Translations under genes and position numbers: made by a program
From: CAYJEQ01 sp964371155
Lineage (GTDB): Bacteria > Bacillota > Clostridia > Oscillospirales > Ruminococcaceae
Assembly (NCBI GenBank): GCA_964371155.1
Contig: CAYJLI010000050.1
Location: 1 to 15,933 of the forward strand
DNA: 15,933 bases
Direction of reading: 5' to 3'
Shown: positions 14,558-15,933 of the stretch, piece after piece
Numbering within the stretch: the stretch's first letter is position 1
Layout of the letters: the number at the start of each line of letters is the position of its first letter
Notes under the pieces: generated by a model
The model's input: the letters and a program-made list of their open reading frames with translations, nothing else
Told to the model about the DNA's origin: nothing
Database searches by the model: none

Positions 14558-14562
14558 GTCAA
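14534..14562 (-). promoter_or_regulatory. Sigma-A promoter of the GntR-ABC operon
   Basis: On the minus strand, -35 TTGACA (14557-14562), a 17-nt spacer and -10 TATACT (14534-14539). It is almost perfect consensus, which suggests tight repression is needed. The palindromes at 14511-14557 overlap the -10 and touch the -35. Confidence 0.85.
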
Positions 14563-14640
14563 GAAAAAGTTAAAATAAATCTCTAAATGGAAGATAATGC
14601 TATAATTTAAAATTTTATTTATATTTTTCTAAAATTTGCA

Positions 14641-14670
14641 TTGACGAAAACAATGTTTTTTTATTATAAT
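14641..14670 (+). promoter_or_regulatory. Promoter of the unknown gene pair
   Basis: TTGACG (14641-14646), an 18-nt spacer and TATAAT (14665-14670) on the plus strand. Predicted start near 14677. It diverges from the GntR promoter with about 80 bases between them. Confidence 0.65.
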
Positions 14671-14692
14671 AAAAGAGGTATTAAATTTAATA

Positions 14693-15211
14693 ATGGGGGT
14701 GCAATACATCAATTACTATATAACAATGTCCAATGATGACTTAAATCTTGATACACTTCCCACTGGTCTGATTACTTATTATGAAGATTGTGGCAATTAT
14801 TATAAGCCGTATACACAGTTTAAAATGGCAATGTCGAAAAAAGAATTTTTATGTAGTTTAATAGCATTTGAGGCGACACCTGATAATAAAAGTTGTATGG
14901 AAATTGATATCACAGAGCCTTTTTGCTTAAATATTAAAGCATTTGCTTCTAAGGAAGTTTCCGTTAGCTATATGAACAATGACATAACCTCAAACTGCAA
15001 AATTCAGTATCTACAAGGCGATGATTTACAAGGCATATACTGGGGAGTGATAATCTCAGCCCCAAAAATCGATTTCGAAAATGATAAATTAGAACTTCCT
15101 TTATTTAAAGGCAATGTAAGTAAATATTTCTCTGAGGGAGAAAAAAAGCATTTTGGCTCTTTTTTTACTCTTGATGAAAAATCAGGGATTTTTAAAACAA
15201 CAGAAATGTAG
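14693..15211 (+). CDS. Uncharacterised protein, possible CBM9-like beta-sandwich
   Basis: A 172-residue soluble protein with no signal peptide or membrane span. I do not recognise a named family with confidence. The stretch YYKPYTQFKMAMSK, then LCSLIAFEATP and SCMEIDI, resembles the start of the small CBM9-like carbohydrate-binding proteins of Clostridia, which have a similar Y-x-P, E-x-x-P and D-S-C-M-E pattern. The alternating hydrophobic strands fit a beta-sandwich. The start is uncertain: ATG at 14693 is only about 16 nt after the predicted transcription start, and the only ribosome-binding-like run, GGGGGT, lies just inside it. The next in-frame ATG is 14726 (a 161-residue product). A second small gene follows after nine bases. 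Function unknown. Confidence 0.6.
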   Translation: MGVQYINYYITMSNDDLNLDTLPTGLITYYEDCGNYYKPYTQFKMAMSKKEFLCSLIAFEATPDNKSCMEIDITEPFCLNIKAFASKEVSVSYMNNDITSNCKIQYLQGDDLQGIYWGVIISAPKIDFENDKLELPLFKGNVSKYFSEGEKKHFGSFFTLDEKSGIFKTTEM

Positions 15212-15220
15212 GAGAAAAAA

Positions 15221-15358
15221 ATGAAAATTTTTAGTAAATTGGTACCGATAGCTCTTATAATTATGACAGGAGTACTATTATTTGACAAAGCGGTAAATTA
15301 TGTGTTTGACAAAACTGTTGGCAGATATATCACATTTGATAATGATGATATTTGTTAG
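15221..15358 (+). CDS. 45-residue single-span membrane protein
   Basis: A small ORF with a good site: AGGAG nine bases after the previous stop, then A-rich spacer and ATG. The product is MKIFSKLVPIALIIMTGV..., with one hydrophobic segment at about residues 8-21, preceded by basic residues (K2, K6). A short polar tail of about 24 residues follows, ending in NDDIC. The positive-inside rule places the N-terminus in the cytoplasm and the acidic end outside; it could also be an uncleaved signal anchor. It is coupled to the 14693 gene by nine bases, so the two are probably one operon. No family recognised. Being so short, it could be chance, but the site, the hydrophobic profile and the spacing support it. 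The rnpB promoter starts just after its stop. Confidence 0.6.
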   Translation: MKIFSKLVPIALIIMTGVLLFDKAVNYVFDKTVGRYITFDNDDIC

Positions 15359-15366
15359 TTTTCCAC

Positions 15367-15395
15367 TTGACTTTTTACGCTAAATAATGTATCCT
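15367..15395 (+). promoter_or_regulatory. Sigma-A promoter of rnpB
   Basis: TTGACT (15367-15372), a 17-nt spacer and TATCCT (15390-15395). The predicted start at about 15402 coincides with the 5' strand of P1 of the RNase P RNA, so promoter and RNA end support each other. Confidence 0.8.
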
Positions 15396-15401
15396 ATCTA
15401 A

Positions 15402-15740
15402 AGTGAGCGGGCAAGACAACAGCACCCTTTAAAAGGTGAGGAAAGTCCGAGCTTCGCAGGGCAGGATAGCTGCTAACGGCAGCCGAAGGCGACTTTAGGG
15501 AAAGTGCAACAGAGATATACCGCCTGTTTTTTTACAGGTAAGGGTGGAAAGGCGAGGTAAGAGCTCACCGGAACGGGGGGAACCCCGTTGCCCTGCAAAC
15601 CCTATCCGAAGCAACACTTAGAGGGCATTAGTGCGGCGGCCCGTCGCGTTCTCGCAAGGTGGCTGGAGCTGTATGGCGACATGCAGCCAAGATAGATTGT
15701 TGTCAAATACAGAACTCGGCTTATATGCCCGGTCACATTT
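15402..15740 (+). ncRNA. rnpB: RNase P RNA (bacterial type)
   Basis: This is the catalytic RNA of the ribonuclease that matures the 5' ends of tRNAs. The universally conserved GAGGAAAGTCC lies at 15438-15448, followed by GGGCAGGATAGCTGCTAACG and later GGGAAAGTGCAACAGA. Near the 3' end ACAGAACTCGGCTTATATGCCC supplies the second strand of the conserved core. The P1 helix is visible: GTGAGCGGGCA (15403-15413) pairs with TGCCCGGTCAC (15726-15736), with a single G-G mismatch. The arrangement looks like the ancestral A type rather than the B type of Bacillus, although I cannot fold it here. The mature length is about 335 nt. A T-rich run (ATTTTATTTATATT) follows P1 and may be the terminator. A frame of 61 codons inside it (15631-15816) is an artefact. 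Confidence 0.96.
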
Positions 15741-15814
15741 TATTTATATTGGGATGCGCCTGCGTGATAATAGCAAGGTACACAACTCGAAATATTGGGG
15801 GTGCTGTCTCTACT

Positions 15815-15849
15815 AAAAAGCCGTAAAACCGCATGGTTACAGGGCTTTT
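15815..15849 (-). terminator. Leftward terminator near the right edge
   Basis: On the minus strand AAAAGCC pairs with GGCTTTT (plus-strand coordinates 15816-15822 and 15843-15849), with inner pairing GTAA-ACC/GGTTAC and loop ATGC. Five T residues follow. It should end a gene read leftward from beyond the right edge. Confidence 0.55.
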
Positions 15850-15933
15850 GAGCTCTCGGCAAAGAGAAAAAATGAACTACTGCTCACACTTTGCTCACAG
15901 TTATCCGAAAAATAAAATATTGATTTTTTATCG

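Noticed and set aside
15631..15816. A 61-codon plus-strand frame
   Set aside because: Most of it lies in the conserved 3' half of the RNase P RNA, including its P1 strand; no ribosome binding site precedes it.

Overview
The window looks like chromosome of a low-GC, spore-forming Clostridia-type Firmicute. The evidence is AT-rich codon usage, strong AGGAGG-type ribosome binding sites, near-consensus sigma-A promoters, two small CotF-type spore coat genes, a YtrA-type GntR repressor with its ABC transporter, and a bacterial RNase P RNA gene. I see no insertion sequence, CRISPR array or clear prophage module. Species cannot be named from the sequence alone.

Layout. (1) Positions 1-158 hold the tail of something transcribed rightward, possibly a tRNA 3' end, with a strong terminator. 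(2) 159-3105 is a leftward marR-uvrA operon. The UvrA is a short, UvrA2-like form without the UvrB-binding domain, and the marR promoter is bracketed by two related operators. (3) 3374-8566 is a rightward pair: a 1334-residue c-di-GMP protein (PAS-PAS-GGDEF-GAF-PAS-GAF-GGDEF-EAL) and, 27 bases later, a [citrate lyase] ligase gene (citC) with no citrate lyase genes in view. (4) 8701-9177 is a leftward pair of small spore coat genes. (5) 9381-11487 reads rightward: a membrane-anchored S41 C-terminal processing peptidase with an acidic serine-rich tail, then an FmdE-family metalloprotein gene preceded by a possible structured leader. (6) 11614-12625 is a leftward orphan FecB-type binding lipoprotein with a consensus promoter. 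(7) 12660-14562 is a leftward ytrA-like repressor, ABC ATPase and ABC-2 permease operon, with nested palindromes over its promoter. (8) 14641-15358 is a rightward pair: an unrecognised 172-residue protein (possibly a CBM9-like beta-sandwich) and a 45-residue single-span membrane peptide. (9) 15367-15740 is rnpB with its own promoter. (10) The right edge holds a leftward terminator and perhaps the last codons of a gene entering from outside.

How the parts may work together. Two loci are regulator-plus-export or protection cassettes of the kind induced by toxic small molecules: marR-uvrA2, and GntR-ABC. The c-di-GMP protein has sensor domains and no membrane segment, so it probably reads a cytosolic signal. 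Its operon partner citC hints at a metabolic connection, but this is inference. The strongest direct observations are the two promoter/operator architectures, the missing UvrB-binding domain, and the asymmetry between the two GGDEF domains, the second having lost its I-site and key residues. I found no clearly new multi-gene defence or mobile system. The least explained parts are the 14693/15221 gene pair and the FmdE leader.
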